NCBI GenBank assembly: GCA_050261415.1
Contig: JBLNDG010000067.1
Location: forward strand, 1-31,319
Length of the DNA: 31,319 nt
Direction of reading: 5' to 3'
Origin: JBLNDG01 sp050261415
GTDB lineage: Bacteria; Bacillota; Clostridia; Lutisporales; Lutisporaceae
The notes below the pieces were generated by a model that worked only from the letters and a program-made list of their open reading frames with translations, was not told the origin of the DNA and made no database searches. Each line of letters starts with the position of its first letter. Position 1 is the stretch's first letter. A program made the translations under genes and the position numbers. Shown one piece after another: positions 1-8,300 of the stretch.

Positions 1-1571
1 AATCCGGTATAACGCTTGAAGACCTGGGAAAAATATTTCTCATCCCTGAAACCGACATTATTGGCTATTTCATAATTCTTCAAGTAGGAACCTGTGAGAT
101 ATTCCTTGGCTTTTTGAATCCTGTACTGGTTGAGAAAGTCCAAAAAATTGACGCCGGTCTCCTGCTTGAACAATAGGCTCAGATAGCCAGGGGTAATATA
201 AATATTCTTAGCTATGCAATCCAGGGAAATATCCTTCGGATAATTCGAATGGATATAGTCTATGGCTGATTTAACAAGTTTGTTTGTTTTTTCCCTCTCT
301 GCAAGCTTATCAAACACCTGCTTTATGATAAAGACGATTCTTTCCTGAAGCTCACTGTTTGTTTCGCATTTCTGAATACTTTCAAAGAACTTCAATTCCT
401 CGTCAAGTACATTTCCCGTGCTGATGTTGTTTTCTATGCAGAACCTGAAAATACTACCCAGCAAGGCAGCAGTGGCTCTCTGCAAATATGCCTTTGACGG
501 GCTGCTGCTTTGGTGGAGGCACTTGTAAAATACTCTTACCTTTTCCTCTACAATTTCTCTGTTTCCTGTTCTCAGACAATTTATAACAGCCAGCTCCTCA
601 TTCAGGGGATATGAGTTTTTTTGAGTGCTTGGCAGTGTTATATCATTGAAAACAATAACTCTGTTTTCCCCTAAAAAGAATTTTGATTCAACAGCAGAAA
701 CAGCCTCTTTGTACGATACCCACAGGCTTTCCGGATTCTCCGCACAATTGCCGATACCTATAGTTACCGTAATATTCAACGTGCCGCTGATGCTTTCTTT
801 AAGAATCTCCATATGGTTCAGGAACTGATTTAAAAGAAACGTCCGGTTATTAGGCGACAGAATTGCTGCAACATCTTCCCCGTTCTGGAAGACTTCAATG
901 TGATAATATGGAGCCAGACTGTCGTATGCCAGCTGTGAGACTGCAATCTTCATAGCTTCAACTCCAAAATCTCCTTGCTCCTCGTATAGATTTGCCATTG
1001 AGTCTATCCTGATGAGGGCAACTGATAGATTGCTGCATGGAAGACTGATATTATATAGGCTGAACTTGCTTTCGAGCTTTGCATAGTCCATTGCCTTCCC
1101 GTAAATTAGCTCCCTCAGAAGCTTTTCCTTCAGTGTCGGCAGGCTCTCCAGAAACTGCTGCTTATACTTCTGGAACAAAGCCTCCTGCTGCTTTTCCTCG
1201 TCCAGCTCAGCCTTAACCTTTAGAACTGCTTCGAGGATATCGCTCGGTCTGCATGGCTTCAAGAGGTAATTTGCGGCTTTAAGGTCGATAGCCTTCTGTG
1301 CATAGTAGAAATCATCATAGCCACTGAGGAAAATGCACTTGACCGGAAGATTGTCCTGAGAGATTCTTTCCAATAATTCAAGGCCATCCAGTAATGGCAT
1401 CCTTATATCCATAATAACAATATCGGGTGACAGCCGGTGAATAAATTCAAGTGCTTCTATTCCGTTGCAGGCCTCCCCGCATAGGGTAATACCGTTACCT
1501 TCCCAATCAATGATGGTTTTGAGACCTTCCAGGATTTCTGTTTCATCATCTACAATCATAAGCTTGTACAT
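1..1571 (-). CDS. YesN-like AraC-family response regulator (3' end cut by window edge)
   Basis: This is the DNA-binding response regulator of a two-component pair, expected to activate sugar-uptake genes. Reading on the minus strand from ATG at 1571, the protein begins MYKLMIVDDE. The acidic pair is at residues 8-9, the phospho-acceptor Asp is at about 55 in VIMDIRMP, and the conserved Lys lies in YLLKPCRPSD. A long middle linker follows. The C-terminal double helix-turn-helix of AraC type is visible (ISLDCIAKNIYITPGYLS, then YEIANNVGFRDEKYFSQVF). The frame is open to base 1, so about 523 residues are present and probably only some ten are missing compared with the usual 530-540. The start has a clear ribosome binding site (AGGAGGG, 4-5 bases upstream). 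It lies 17 bases behind the sensor kinase gene, so the two are surely one operon. The family assignment is firm. The controlled sugar is not known. Confidence 0.93.
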   Translation of the reverse strand, partial: MYKLMIVDDETEILEGLKTIIDWEGNGITLCGEACNGIEALEFIHRLSPDIVIMDIRMPLLDGLELLERISQDNLPVKCIFLSGYDDFYYAQKAIDLKAANYLLKPCRPSDILEAVLKVKAELDEEKQQEALFQKYKQQFLESLPTLKEKLLRELIYGKAMDYAKLESKFSLYNISLPCSNLSVALIRIDSMANLYEEQGDFGVEAMKIAVSQLAYDSLAPYYHIEVFQNGEDVAAILSPNNRTFLLNQFLNHMEILKESISGTLNITVTIGIGNCAENPESLWVSYKEAVSAVESKFFLGENRVIVFNDITLPSTQKNSYPLNEELAVINCLRTGNREIVEEKVRVFYKCLHQSSSPSKAYLQRATAALLGSIFRFCIENNISTGNVLDEELKFFESIQKCETNSELQERIVFIIKQVFDKLAEREKTNKLVKSAIDYIHSNYPKDISLDCIAKNIYITPGYLSLLFKQETGVNFLDFLNQYRIQKAKEYLTGSYLKNYEIANNVGFRDEKYFSQVFKRYTG

Positions 1572-1588
1572 ATTGACCCTCCTGTTTC

Positions 1589-3406
1589 TCAACTTACTGC
1601 CTTGTATATCTTGGGTAAAATGATTTCAACTTTTGTTCCTTTTCCCGGTGAGCCGGTAATATTGATTTTATAATCACCATCGTAGTATAATGCCAGCCTT
1701 TGGTCTACATTGCTGATGGCATAGCCTTGTTTCGAGGGAAGACCTTTTTCATCGGTACGGGTCCTGTTCAAAAGCTCGCTGACAGCAGCCTGATCAATTC
1801 CCACACCGTTGTCCTCGATTACAAATACCATCTTTTCATCGGCGAACCTCCCGCTTATCTTTATATGACAGGTCCTATCATAGGCTTCCATACCATGTAT
1901 TATTGAATTTTCGACAAAGGGCTGAAATATAAGCTTTGGAATTGAATAGTCCTGTATCAGAGGGCCAAAATCAATCTCGTAGGTCAGCCTTTCACGGAAC
2001 CTGCTGCTTTGGAGAAGCAGATAATGCTCAATGAATTCTTTCTCCTCCCTGACCAGTATGAACTCACTGCCCTTGTTCAGTGTTGTCCTGAACAGCCTGG
2101 ACAAGGCATAAACCATTTCACTGATATCCTTTTGCTTTGATTTTTCAGCTTTCCAGAAAATTGTGTCCAGGGTATTATACAAGAAATGCGGATTTATCTG
2201 GGCCTGAAGTGCTTTAAGCTCAGCTTCACGCTCCTTTATCTGCAGCTTATAAACCTTGCCGATTAGGTTGTTTATATTGTCTATCATGTCGTTGTACTGC
2301 GCTCCAAGCATACCGATTTCATCGTTGTATTTGAAACCGACCTTTTCTTTGAAATTCCCGTTCTTGACTTTTTCCATAGAGCTTAACAGCTGCTTAATAG
2401 GTAAAGTCAGTATCGAGGAAGTATAGGCGGAAAACATAAAGGCGATAGCAAGACACACCAAAGTCACAACCACTGTCAGACCCAGTATTGAGTTCAAATC
2501 TTCCAAAAGCAGATTGACAGGTGTTATAGAAACTACCTTCCAGCCGCTTTGCTTCATTGTATTATAAACCATGAGCAGCTTTTTGCCGTTTGCCCTGAAG
2601 ATTGTACTTCCGCTGGAGTTTTTCAAATGAGCCGTAATATTCGCCAGTTCGCTATTTGCTATACTCATGTCTGCTGTTTGGCTGGACGTAATAACCCGGT
2701 TATCCCGGTCCAGTATCATGGTATTGCCGGATATTTTGCTGTTGCTGCTATATATGCCTTTGAGCACATTGTGATTCACACATATGGCCATAAGCCCCGA
2801 GGCTTCATAAGTGTTGTTGTCCAACAACGCCCTGATCATTGCTATCTTAGGTGCCTTATTGTCCTCAATAAACACCTGGTTTTCATCATTCAGGTCAACC
2901 CATACGGGAGCCCCTTTCAAGGCGTGGACTTTCTCATATAACCGGCTTTGCTTTACTGATTCGTAGCTTTTGATTCCTGTACTTCTGTCACTGCTGATAT
3001 AATACGTATCCCCATTTTTGTTATATATCACAATGAAGCTTATATAATCCTTTGAGGCGAGAAGGTTGTTGAAGGATTCAAGATTGTTGTTGACCAGCTT
3101 GCTTTGGACATTGTTCTTTGCTCTGAGAAAGGCTTGCACTGTAGGGTTGATGCATATGAATGTGGACAGATCGTAAATATCCTTTTGTAAAAAATCCATG
3201 CTGTTGGTTATCTGCTCAATATCCCTCACATTTGTCGAGGTCACATTGTTCTGGATCATTTTTGACGAAGTAACATAGGAGTATGTCCCAAGTATAATTG
3301 AAACAAGGATTATTATACTGTTGAAAACCACGAAGGCTTTGTACTTGAAACCAAGGTTCATATATCCGGTATGAAGCTTGGTCAAATACCTCCCGAATAT
3401 TTTCAT
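1589..3406 (-). CDS. YesM-like membrane sensor histidine kinase
   Basis: This is the sensor kinase partner of the adjacent YesN-like regulator and acts at the cell membrane. Near the N-terminus one membrane helix (about residues 20-45) is followed by an extracytoplasmic Cache-type sensing region of some 260 residues. A second helix (about 305-330, rich in V, L and A), a HAMP linker, and the His_kinase domain with the phospho-acceptor in NPHFLYNTLD come next. The ATPase domain shows an N-box (FVENSIIHGM) and a G-box (IEDNGVGID). I place the start at ATG 3406 and not at GTG 3415. An AGAAGGTG ribosome binding site lies six bases before that ATG, and the upstream GTG is itself part of the site. 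The gene is divergent from the sugar-binding protein gene, the usual arrangement when such a pair controls a CUT1 transporter. The signal molecule cannot be told from sequence. Confidence 0.95.
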   Translation of the reverse strand: MKIFGRYLTKLHTGYMNLGFKYKAFVVFNSIIILVSIILGTYSYVTSSKMIQNNVTSTNVRDIEQITNSMDFLQKDIYDLSTFICINPTVQAFLRAKNNVQSKLVNNNLESFNNLLASKDYISFIVIYNKNGDTYYISSDRSTGIKSYESVKQSRLYEKVHALKGAPVWVDLNDENQVFIEDNKAPKIAMIRALLDNNTYEASGLMAICVNHNVLKGIYSSNSKISGNTMILDRDNRVITSSQTADMSIANSELANITAHLKNSSGSTIFRANGKKLLMVYNTMKQSGWKVVSITPVNLLLEDLNSILGLTVVVTLVCLAIAFMFSAYTSSILTLPIKQLLSSMEKVKNGNFKEKVGFKYNDEIGMLGAQYNDMIDNINNLIGKVYKLQIKEREAELKALQAQINPHFLYNTLDTIFWKAEKSKQKDISEMVYALSRLFRTTLNKGSEFILVREEKEFIEHYLLLQSSRFRERLTYEIDFGPLIQDYSIPKLIFQPFVENSIIHGMEAYDRTCHIKISGRFADEKMVFVIEDNGVGIDQAAVSELLNRTRTDEKGLPSKQGYAISNVDQRLALYYDGDYKINITGSPGKGTKVEIILPKIYKAVS

Positions 3407-3507
3407 GCCATACACCTTCTTTTACATAACACGTACTATCTAAATAATACCAATTAATGATAAACCTGGCTACTATTAAAAGGGGGCTGAGCTAATCCTC
3501 CGAAAAA

Positions 3508-3523
3508 TTTCAACCATTTTCAA
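3508..3523. promoter_or_regulatory. possible AraC-type operator (TTTCAA direct repeat)
   Basis: TTTCAA occurs at 3508-3513 and again at 3518-3523, exactly ten bases apart, which is one helical turn. It sits about 35-50 bases upstream of the best -10 hexamer for the transporter operon. AraC-type proteins contact two successive major grooves, so the spacing fits the YesN-like regulator encoded next door. This is inference from spacing and place only, and in AT-rich DNA such repeats arise by chance. Confidence 0.3.
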
Positions 3524-3534
3524 AAAATACATAC

Positions 3535-3563
3535 TATTAAGTGTTTTTCCATGACGTTATAAT
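3535..3563 (+). promoter_or_regulatory. candidate promoter of the sugar transporter operon
   Basis: A perfect TATAAT -10 box lies at 3558-3563. The sequence 17 bases upstream (3535-3540, TATTAA) is a poor -35 box, as expected for a promoter that needs an activator such as the YesN-like regulator. The leader to the start codon would be about 80 bases. Confidence 0.4.
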
Positions 3564-3652
3564 GAAAATGTGTTAAAGTTTTCCAAAGGAACTTTCTTAG
3601 CGGATCCATAAGTGAAGTGCCTTTAAAACAAGTTAATAAAGGGGGAGCTTCA

Positions 3653-4990
3653 ATGAAAAAGAAAAGCGTAATGAAGTGGACAAGTATAATGCTTGCGTTG
3701 ATATTACTACTTGGCTTAGCAGGCTGCGCGGCTGAAAAACCGGCTGCCGTACAGACAGAACCTCCAAAGGAAAACAAAGTCACAATCAAATTCTTTTCCA
3801 ACCTTCCGGACCGTTCAGCTGGACAAGGAAAGCTTGAACAGCTGCTCTTGGACAACTATATCAAGGAAAACCCCAACGTAACGATTGAATTGGAAGCACT
3901 TCAGGATGAGCCTTACAAACAGAAATTCAAAGCATATGCATCAGGAAACCAACTGCCTGATTTATTTATGGTATGGGGACAGCCCTCCTTCTTCAATCCC
4001 GTTATGGAAGCGGGCTATGCCGCTGAATTGAATGCAGCAGACTTTGCAGATTACCAGTTCTTTAACGGTGCGCTGGATGGCTTCAGTCTTAACGGCAAGT
4101 TATACGGACTCCCAAGAAATACGGATTATATGATTTTATATTACAATAAGGCATTGTTTGAAAACAATGGTGTAAAAGTGCCTGAGACCTTCGAAGATGT
4201 TATAGCTGCAGCCAAGGCCTTCAGGGCAAAGGGCATAGCTCCCATAGCCATGAACGGTAAGGGCAAGTGGGCAATTTCACTGCTTTACCAGGACCTGGTC
4301 ATCAAAGAAGGCGGGGATCAGAAGCTCATATATGATGCAATAAACGGCAAAGTGAAGTTTGTGGAAAACCCGGTACTGAAAAAGGCGGCAGAGGATTTGA
4401 AGGCATTGATGGATGTGAAAGGCTTCCAGGATTCCTTTGTAGCCGCTGACTATGGTGCAGCAAACAATCTGTTTGCCCAGGAAAAATCAGCAATGTATTA
4501 CATGGGTGCATGGGAAGTGGGTATGGACAGCAATCCTAACTTCAGCGATTCCTTCAAGAAGAATGTTGATGTGGTGAAGTTCCCGGCTCCAAGCACCGGC
4601 TCCGGGAAGCCCACCGACCTGCTTGCCTGGAACGGCGGCGGTTATGCGGTATCGGCCAATTCACCGGTAAAGGACGAAGCAATCAAGCTGTTAAAATATA
4701 TGATGAAACCGGAAAACTGGGCTAAGAATGGTTGGCAGCTCGGGTTGGTAGTACCAGGACAAAAATATGACAGTTACCTTACAGGGAAAGAGACAAACCT
4801 TCAGAAAAAGCTTACCGATGTGTTAAGCAGTACAACTTCAATAAGCGGTACCAGCTGGAACGACAGCATGACACCGGACTTCAAAACATCCTCCGAAAGC
4901 TTGTCTCAGGAGCTTGCTGCCGGGATGCTGACTCCGGAGAAATTCCTTGAAGAAATGGATAAGGCAGTAGCGGACGCTCTAGCGAAGTAA
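3653..4990 (+). CDS. ABC transporter sugar-binding lipoprotein (CUT1 type)
   Basis: This is the extracellular solute-binding protein of a carbohydrate ABC importer, anchored to the outer face of the membrane. The start is ATG 3653, preceded by GGGGGAG seven bases upstream. An in-frame TTG at 3617 lacks such a site. The N-terminus has a lysine-rich head, a hydrophobic stretch and a lipobox ending LAGC, so the mature lipoprotein begins at Cys at about residue 24. The rest matches family-1 extracellular binding proteins: TIKFFSN near the start, a PDLFMVWGQ segment, an LYGLPRN hinge region, an ILYYNKALFENNGVK segment, and a C-terminal region with AIKLLKYMMKPENW. Length is 445 residues, normal for the family. 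It heads an operon with two permeases and a GH30 enzyme, and no ATPase gene is present. The ligand is probably an oligosaccharide split by GH30, but its identity is open. Confidence 0.95.
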   Translation: MKKKSVMKWTSIMLALILLLGLAGCAAEKPAAVQTEPPKENKVTIKFFSNLPDRSAGQGKLEQLLLDNYIKENPNVTIELEALQDEPYKQKFKAYASGNQLPDLFMVWGQPSFFNPVMEAGYAAELNAADFADYQFFNGALDGFSLNGKLYGLPRNTDYMILYYNKALFENNGVKVPETFEDVIAAAKAFRAKGIAPIAMNGKGKWAISLLYQDLVIKEGGDQKLIYDAINGKVKFVENPVLKKAAEDLKALMDVKGFQDSFVAADYGAANNLFAQEKSAMYYMGAWEVGMDSNPNFSDSFKKNVDVVKFPAPSTGSGKPTDLLAWNGGGYAVSANSPVKDEAIKLLKYMMKPENWAKNGWQLGLVVPGQKYDSYLTGKETNLQKKLTDVLSSTTSISGTSWNDSMTPDFKTSSESLSQELAAGMLTPEKFLEEMDKAVADALAK

Positions 4991-5001
4991 ATACGGAACA
5001 C

Positions 5002-5034
5002 TTTGATGCAGAGGCGTAAAGCTTCTGCATCAAA
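5002..5034 (+). terminator. hairpin behind the binding-protein gene (processing or attenuation)
   Basis: TTTGATGCAGA at 5002-5012 pairs perfectly with TCTGCATCAAA at 5024-5034, and an inner GGC/GCT can extend the stem. There is no U-run after it, so it is less likely a full terminator than a structure that protects the upstream mRNA or reduces read-through to the permeases. The binding protein is usually needed in excess. Confidence 0.65.
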
Positions 5035-5037
5035 TTA

Positions 5038-5100
5038 GTGGACATTCTACCAAAGTAGAATCAGTCAAAAGCGAGGAGGCTCAATGCCTCCGAGCTTTTA
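5038..5100 (+). repeat. 63-bp two-hairpin repeat, copy A
   Basis: This sequence recurs at 18080-18142 with one difference (A here, G there, in the apical loop of the second hairpin). Hairpin 1 pairs ATTCTAC with GTAGAAT around a CAAA loop, and flanking GAC and GTC can extend it past a two-base bulge. Hairpin 2 pairs AAAAGC with GCTTTT and GGAGGC with GCCTCC. Between these two helices a GA faces a GA, a typical tandem G-A mismatch of structured RNA. The copy lies between the binding-protein and permease genes, four bases after another hairpin. The A-run and T-run at the base of hairpin 2 make it terminator-like. It does not match any named element I recognise. It may be a small non-autonomous mobile element or a dispersed RNA structure. 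Confidence 0.85.
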
Positions 5101-5120
5101 TTTATCTTAGGAGGTCTTTT

Positions 5121-6008
5121 ATGCACAAGTTGCTGCGGGATAAAAAAGTCATTGCTTTATTGATACTTCCGGGTTTATCAATCTTTGTGTTTGCAGTTTT
5201 TCTCCCAATAGTTTTGAGCATATATTATGGTATGACAAGCTGGTCGGGTATTGGAAAACCTGTGTTTGTTGGCTTGGCAAACTTCAAGGAGCTTGTTTTC
5301 CATGACAAGGTATTTTGGGTTTCCTTACGGAATGCTCTGCTCTTGGCAGTCGGATATGTAGTGATACAACATCCCCTGTGCCTAACAGCTGCGATAATAC
5401 TTGACCAGATAGGAGGGAGACTGGAGAAAATATTCAGGACAATATTCTTCATACCTTGTGTAATTTCTGTTGTGGTAACCTCCAGGATGTGGGTAGGTAT
5501 TTATGACCCTCAATACGGTTTGCTTAACAAAGCCTTGGATATTCTGCATCTGGGCTTTTTGAAGCAGGAATGGCTTGGCAATCCCAAACTGGTGCTTTGG
5601 TCTTTGCTGGTAATAATAATGTGGCAGGGCTTCGGCATGGGTATGCTTATTTACTATGCCGGCTTGAAGGGCATTCCCGAGGAACTGTACGAAGCTGCCA
5701 GGATAGACGGTGCAAGCGGTTTGAAGCTGTACACAAGTATAACACTCCCGCTGCTTCAGCCGGTTATAAGGATAAATGTAACTCTGGCAGTAATTGCTGC
5801 TCTGAAGCAGATGGAGACAATTTTTCTTACCACCAATGGAGGACCCGGCAATTCCAGCCAGTTCCTTGCCAATTACCTCTATATAAAAGCGTTCAACTCC
5901 TTTGAATACGGCTACGGCAATGCAATTTCCGTCTTGTTTGTGGCTGCTTGCCTGATTGCAACATTTTTACTGAATAGGCTGCTGAAACGGGAAGCGATAG
6001 AATACTAG
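5121..6008 (+). CDS. ABC transporter permease, MalF/UgpA type
   Basis: This is the first membrane subunit of the CUT1 sugar importer. The protein has 295 residues and about six membrane helices, the first at about residues 10-32. The cytoplasmic EAA loop that contacts the ATPase is visible as EELYEAARIDGASGLKLYTSITLPLLQPV at about 190-218 (only its ends are diagnostic: EAARIDGA and LPLL). The C-terminal region has TNGGPGNSSQ, typical of MalF-like permeases. AGGAGG lies seven bases before the ATG. It follows the binding-protein gene by 130 bases, which hold two hairpin structures. The partner permease begins 15 bases after its stop. As no ATP-binding gene is near, it probably shares a general ATPase of MsmX type encoded elsewhere. 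Confidence 0.95.
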   Translation: MHKLLRDKKVIALLILPGLSIFVFAVFLPIVLSIYYGMTSWSGIGKPVFVGLANFKELVFHDKVFWVSLRNALLLAVGYVVIQHPLCLTAAIILDQIGGRLEKIFRTIFFIPCVISVVVTSRMWVGIYDPQYGLLNKALDILHLGFLKQEWLGNPKLVLWSLLVIIMWQGFGMGMLIYYAGLKGIPEELYEAARIDGASGLKLYTSITLPLLQPVIRINVTLAVIAALKQMETIFLTTNGGPGNSSQFLANYLYIKAFNSFEYGYGNAISVLFVAACLIATFLLNRLLKREAIEY

Positions 6009-6023
6009 AGGGGGATGGACATT

Positions 6024-6875
6024 ATGGATAATAACAGAATCAGCAATATCAAGCCGAAAATCCTTAAAGCTTTTTTATATTCGGTGTTGGTCATTTTTTC
6101 CATAGGACAGCTTTTTCCTCTGGTATGGCTTGTTGATTTTTCACTATGCAAAAGCGGGGACCTGTTCGGGGCGAATATTCTTAAATGGCCGGACCCTCCA
6201 CAGTGGCAAAATTATGTAACTGCATGGGTTGACGGGAAAATATTTCCGTTTCTCATAAACAGTCTTGTTGTAAACGCTGCTGCAGGCTTTTTCACCGTGC
6301 TCTTTTCACTTATGATGGGCTATGCCCTGACCCGTATGGAATGGAAGCTCAGGAAACGGACTCTTGCATTTATACTTTTAGGACTGATGATACCCATGCA
6401 TGCAACCCTTCTTCCTAATTTTCAGACCTTTGGATATGTAGGTATCAGTGATTCCTACCTGGCATTGATAATCCCTTATATTGCATTTTCACTGCCTTTG
6501 GGAGTGTTCTTGATGACCGGCTTTATGGAAACAATACCCCGGTCGGTGGAGGAAGCAGCTGTTATTGACGGCTGCGGTATCATACGGATAGTATTCTCTA
6601 TCGTACTGCCAATGGTAAAGCCCGCTGTCATGACCATACTCATAATGACTTTCCTGAATACCTGGAATGAATTCATCATGGCGGCAACCTACCTGACCAG
6701 CGATACTTACAGGACATTGCCCTTTGCTGTATACAACTTTGCAGGACAATATGCATCCAATTATTCGGTACAATTTGCTGTAATGAATCTGGTCGCTTTA
6801 CCGTCACTGCTTGTTTATATTATATTGAACGAGCATATTACAAAGGGAGTTACTACAGGGGCGCTTAAGGGTTAA
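6024..6875 (+). CDS. ABC transporter permease, MalG/UgpE type
   Basis: This is the second membrane subunit of the same importer. It has about six membrane helices over 283 residues. The EAA loop reads SVEEAAVIDGCGIIRIVF, followed by LPMVKPAVMT. The LNTWNEFIMAATYL segment and C-terminal KGVTTGALKG are hallmark MalG-like features. Two ATGs are possible, at 6015 and 6024. The AGAGGGGG ribosome binding site ends directly at 6014, which leaves no spacer for the first and nine bases for the second, so I prefer 6024. The GH30 gene starts 29 bases after the stop. Together the two permeases form the pore that passes sugar from the lipoprotein into the cytoplasm. Confidence 0.94.
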   Translation: MDNNRISNIKPKILKAFLYSVLVIFSIGQLFPLVWLVDFSLCKSGDLFGANILKWPDPPQWQNYVTAWVDGKIFPFLINSLVVNAAAGFFTVLFSLMMGYALTRMEWKLRKRTLAFILLGLMIPMHATLLPNFQTFGYVGISDSYLALIIPYIAFSLPLGVFLMTGFMETIPRSVEEAAVIDGCGIIRIVFSIVLPMVKPAVMTILIMTFLNTWNEFIMAATYLTSDTYRTLPFAVYNFAGQYASNYSVQFAVMNLVALPSLLVYIILNEHITKGVTTGALKG

Positions 6876-6904
6876 TACCATTATGAAAATAAGGAGTGAA
6901 TCCT

Positions 6905-8254
6905 ATGAATAGATTGGAAGTAATACAAACTGCCAAAGATATTGCTTGCAGAATGTGCAGTGTAGGGGAACTCGACTTGTCCCCCCATATACAACAACAG
7001 CAGACTGTTATAAAAGTTGATGAAAGTCATGAATATCAGATTATAGAAGGCTTCGGCGGTGCTTTCACAGAGGCGGCGGCAGATACCTTCTATAAAATGA
7101 GTGAAGGCAAAAGAAAAGAAATATTGGAGGCTTATTTTTGCCCCGGCAAAGGACTTAACTATTCGCTGTGCCGTACTCATATCAACAGCTGTGACTTTTC
7201 ACTCGAAAATTATTCCTATGACGAGGTGGAGGGGGATAAAGACCTGAAGCATTTTGATATCGGGAGAGATAAAAAACTTCTTATTCCAATGATTAAGGGA
7301 GCAATGCAGGCTAAAGGCTCACGAATCAAGCTTCTCGCATCGCCATGGAGCCCTCCCTGGTGGATGAAGACAAACGGAGAGATGAATCACGGGGGCAGAC
7401 TTAAAGAAGAATACAGGCATAGCTGGGCTAAATACTATACTAAATATATAAGGGCATATAAGGAAGAAGGAATTGATATATGGGGAATCAGCGTCCAAAA
7501 TGAACCGGATGCGGTTCAGACCTGGGATTCCTGTATATACAGTCATGAGGAGGAGCGGGATTTTGTCAGGGATTATCTGGGTCCTGTGCTGACAGAAGAA
7601 GCTCTGGAAAACATAAACATAATAGTTTGGGACTATAATACCGACCAGGTATATGATAGGGCCAAGGTCATTCTCGAAGACGGGAAATGTGCAAAATATG
7701 TCTGGGGAGTAGGGTTCCACTGGTATTCGGGGGATCAGTTCTATAATCTTGACAGGACCCACAGGTCATTCCCGGATAAAAAGCTCCTTTTTACCGAAGG
7801 CTGCCAGGAGGGTGGGGTGCACCTTGATTCATGGGCTGTAGGTGAAAGGTACGGGCATAACATGATAAATGATTTTAACAACTGGGCAGTAGGCTGGATA
7901 GATTGGAACATGGTGCTCAACCAAACCGGAGGGCCCAACCATGTGGGCAATTACTGTGATGCCCCTATAATTGCCAATACCGATACCGACGAAATATACT
8001 ATGAAAACTCCTACTACTACATCGGTCATTTCAGCAGGTATATACAACCGGGGGCAGTAAGAATAGATTGCAGCTGCAACGATTGTGAAAAGCTTGAAGC
8101 GGCCGCCTTCAAAAATCCCGACGGTACTTTGGCTATAGTAGTTATAAATTCAAAAGCTGATGATGTTGACTATACAATCGACATAGGAGGCCTGAGGGCG
8201 GATATAAAAGCCCTTGCCCATTCGATAGTAACATTGAGGTACCGGAATAAGTAA
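6905..8254 (+). CDS. cytoplasmic GH30 glycosidase
   Basis: This is a glycoside hydrolase of family 30 (glucosylceramidase / beta-1,6-glucanase group, retaining mechanism). The family signature IIEGFGGAFTEAAA is at about residues 46-59. The acid/base Glu is at about 200 in ISVQNEPDA, and the nucleophile Glu is at about 298 in LLFTEGCQ. ASPWSPPWWMKTNG at about 145-158 lines the active site. A C-terminal beta domain ends the 449-residue protein. No signal peptide is present, so it acts inside the cell on sugar brought in by the transporter encoded just upstream. Start ATG 6905 has AAGGAGTG with a six-base spacer; a GTG at 6896 lies inside that site and is rejected. The exact substrate (beta-glucoside, beta-1,6-glucan fragment or other) cannot be fixed without subfamily comparison. 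Confidence 0.93.
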   Translation: MNRLEVIQTAKDIACRMCSVGELDLSPHIQQQQTVIKVDESHEYQIIEGFGGAFTEAAADTFYKMSEGKRKEILEAYFCPGKGLNYSLCRTHINSCDFSLENYSYDEVEGDKDLKHFDIGRDKKLLIPMIKGAMQAKGSRIKLLASPWSPPWWMKTNGEMNHGGRLKEEYRHSWAKYYTKYIRAYKEEGIDIWGISVQNEPDAVQTWDSCIYSHEEERDFVRDYLGPVLTEEALENINIIVWDYNTDQVYDRAKVILEDGKCAKYVWGVGFHWYSGDQFYNLDRTHRSFPDKKLLFTEGCQEGGVHLDSWAVGERYGHNMINDFNNWAVGWIDWNMVLNQTGGPNHVGNYCDAPIIANTDTDEIYYENSYYYIGHFSRYIQPGAVRIDCSCNDCEKLEAAAFKNPDGTLAIVVINSKADDVDYTIDIGGLRADIKALAHSIVTLRYRNK

Positions 8255-8261
8255 TAATACA

Positions 8262-8300
8262 AAAGTACCTGCTATAAAGCAATTTCGCAGCAGGTACTTT
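8262..8300. terminator. bidirectional terminator between convergent genes
   Basis: AAAGTACCTGCT at 8262-8273 pairs with AGCAGGTACTTT at 8289-8300, a perfect 12-bp stem. It ends the GH30 operon on the plus strand and overlaps the last two bases of the stop codon of the YetF-like gene on the minus strand. Confidence 0.85.

Noticed and set aside
5038..5100. The repeat as an ordinary terminator only
   Set aside because: Near-identity over 63 bases, including the first hairpin and linkers, is not needed for a terminator and points to a shared origin.
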